Part shown: in pieces, positions 6,535 to 6,948 of the stretch
Position numbering within the stretch: the first letter of the stretch is position 1
Layout of the letters: each line of letters opens with the position of its first letter
Assembly: GCA_904502265.1 (NCBI GenBank)
Contig: CAJGDT010000087.1
Span: 1-6,948, forward strand
Direction of reading: 5' to 3'
Length of the DNA stretch: 6,948 bases
From: an uncultured Barnesiella sp.
GTDB lineage: Bacteria > Bacteroidota > Bacteroidia > Bacteroidales > Barnesiellaceae_A
The notes under the pieces: generated by a model
What the model saw: only the letters and a program-made list of their open reading frames with translations
Databases searched by the model: none
Told to the model about the DNA's origin: nothing
Translations under genes and position numbers: made by a program

Positions 6535-6948
6535 ATGATACAACGCATACAATCACTCTACTTGCTTTGTGCCATCATCTTCATGGCCATATTTGCATTC
6601 AATCCTTTTATCAACCTCATAACCCCCGCCGGAACATACCAAATGAACTGCATGGGTATCAACCTATCAGCTCCGGCCGAGATTATCACAGAAACAGCAG
6701 TTATAGCCTCATCGCAAAATTACATCGCTGCTATCGTAGCTGCCTTGATTGTCGTAATGAGCATTATTGCCATATTCCTCTTCAAGAACCGCATGAAACA
6801 AATATTGGTGTGCAAGATTAACATTCTCTTCTACATAACCCTCTATGTTGTAATGGGATTGTTGATATACAACAACTACACCATGTTGGGCGCAACAACA
6901 TTCAAGACTACAACATACATTATCTTCCCCATCTGCGCGCTTATTACC
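6535..6948 (+). CDS. DUF4293 family membrane protein, cut by the right window edge
   Basis: The frame begins 11 nt after the pseudouridine synthase stop, with an A-rich leader (AACAAATCAAA), and stays open for 138 codons to the window end. The start MIQRIQSLYLLCAIIF resembles DUF4293, a small integral membrane family I know from Bacteroidota, usually about 140-160 residues, so only a few residues are probably missing. Four hydrophobic segments can be seen at about residues 7-28, 63-83, 90-112 and from 127 to the edge, with a short polar stretch (about 29-60) between the first two and a basic turn (KNRMK, 84-88) between the second and third. The function of the family is unknown. Position implies an operon with the pseudouridine synthase. 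Confidence 0.8.
   Translation, partial: MIQRIQSLYLLCAIIFMAIFAFNPFINLITPAGTYQMNCMGINLSAPAEIITETAVIASSQNYIAAIVAALIVVMSIIAIFLFKNRMKQILVCKINILFYITLYVVMGLLIYNNYTMLGATTFKTTTYIIFPICALIT

Noticed and set aside
6408..6821. A 137-codon plus-strand frame bridging the end of the pseudouridine synthase gene and the DUF4293 gene
   Set aside because: It overlaps both in another frame; its product is low-complexity His/Ser/Asn-rich sequence, while the two overlapping genes have clear family matches.
1..6948. CRISPR arrays, tRNA or rRNA genes, insertion sequences
   Set aside because: No regularly spaced repeats, cloverleaf-like sequence, transposase motif or terminal inverted repeats were seen; almost all of the window is filled by the genes listed.

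Overview
The window looks like chromosomal DNA of an anaerobic, fermentative member of the Bacteroidales (Bacteroidota). The evidence is three-fold: two promoters match the Bacteroides-type -7 box (TAnnTTTG), most starts lack a Shine-Dalgarno sequence, and a DUF4293 membrane protein, a family I know mainly from Bacteroidota, sits at the right edge. I cannot fix the genus.

Layout. Bases 1-315 hold an AT-rich (about 34% G+C over bases 1-240) 3' piece of a Gfo/Idh/MocA-fold, GH109-like glycosidase gene. Its family resemblance stops inside a perfect 13-bp hairpin at 232-262. Bases 284-5396, all on the minus strand, form one compact four-gene operon. In transcription order it encodes a soluble Group B-like [FeFe]-hydrogenase, then hydE, hydG and hydF, the complete known set of H-cluster maturases. 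Gaps are 12 nt, a 4-nt overlap, and 11 nt. A 209-bp divergent intergenic region (5397-5605) carries two oppositely oriented promoters sharing the core TATCTTTGCA. Bases 5606-6948 are on the plus strand: an RluA-family pseudouridine synthase, then 11 nt later a DUF4293 membrane protein that runs off the window.

How it works together. HydE and HydG are radical-SAM enzymes that build the organometallic Fe(CO)(CN) unit of the H-cluster. HydF is the GTPase scaffold that assembles the di-iron subcluster and delivers it to the hydrogenase. The hydrogenase has all H-cluster cysteines and the residues I align to the known proton path, so it is probably a working enzyme that disposes of fermentation electrons as H2. 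No flavin- or NAD-binding subunit is encoded here, so a reduced ferredoxin is the simplest inferred partner. The operon is a self-sufficient H2-metabolism unit.

Points worth a second look are the GH109/hairpin junction (real truncation or chimeric assembly), the four CP-x-x-AI half-modules in the hydrogenase N-terminus, the missing NKxD motif in HydF, the strong Shine-Dalgarno before hydG in an otherwise SD-poor locus, and the codon-usage contrast between hydrogenase and maturases.
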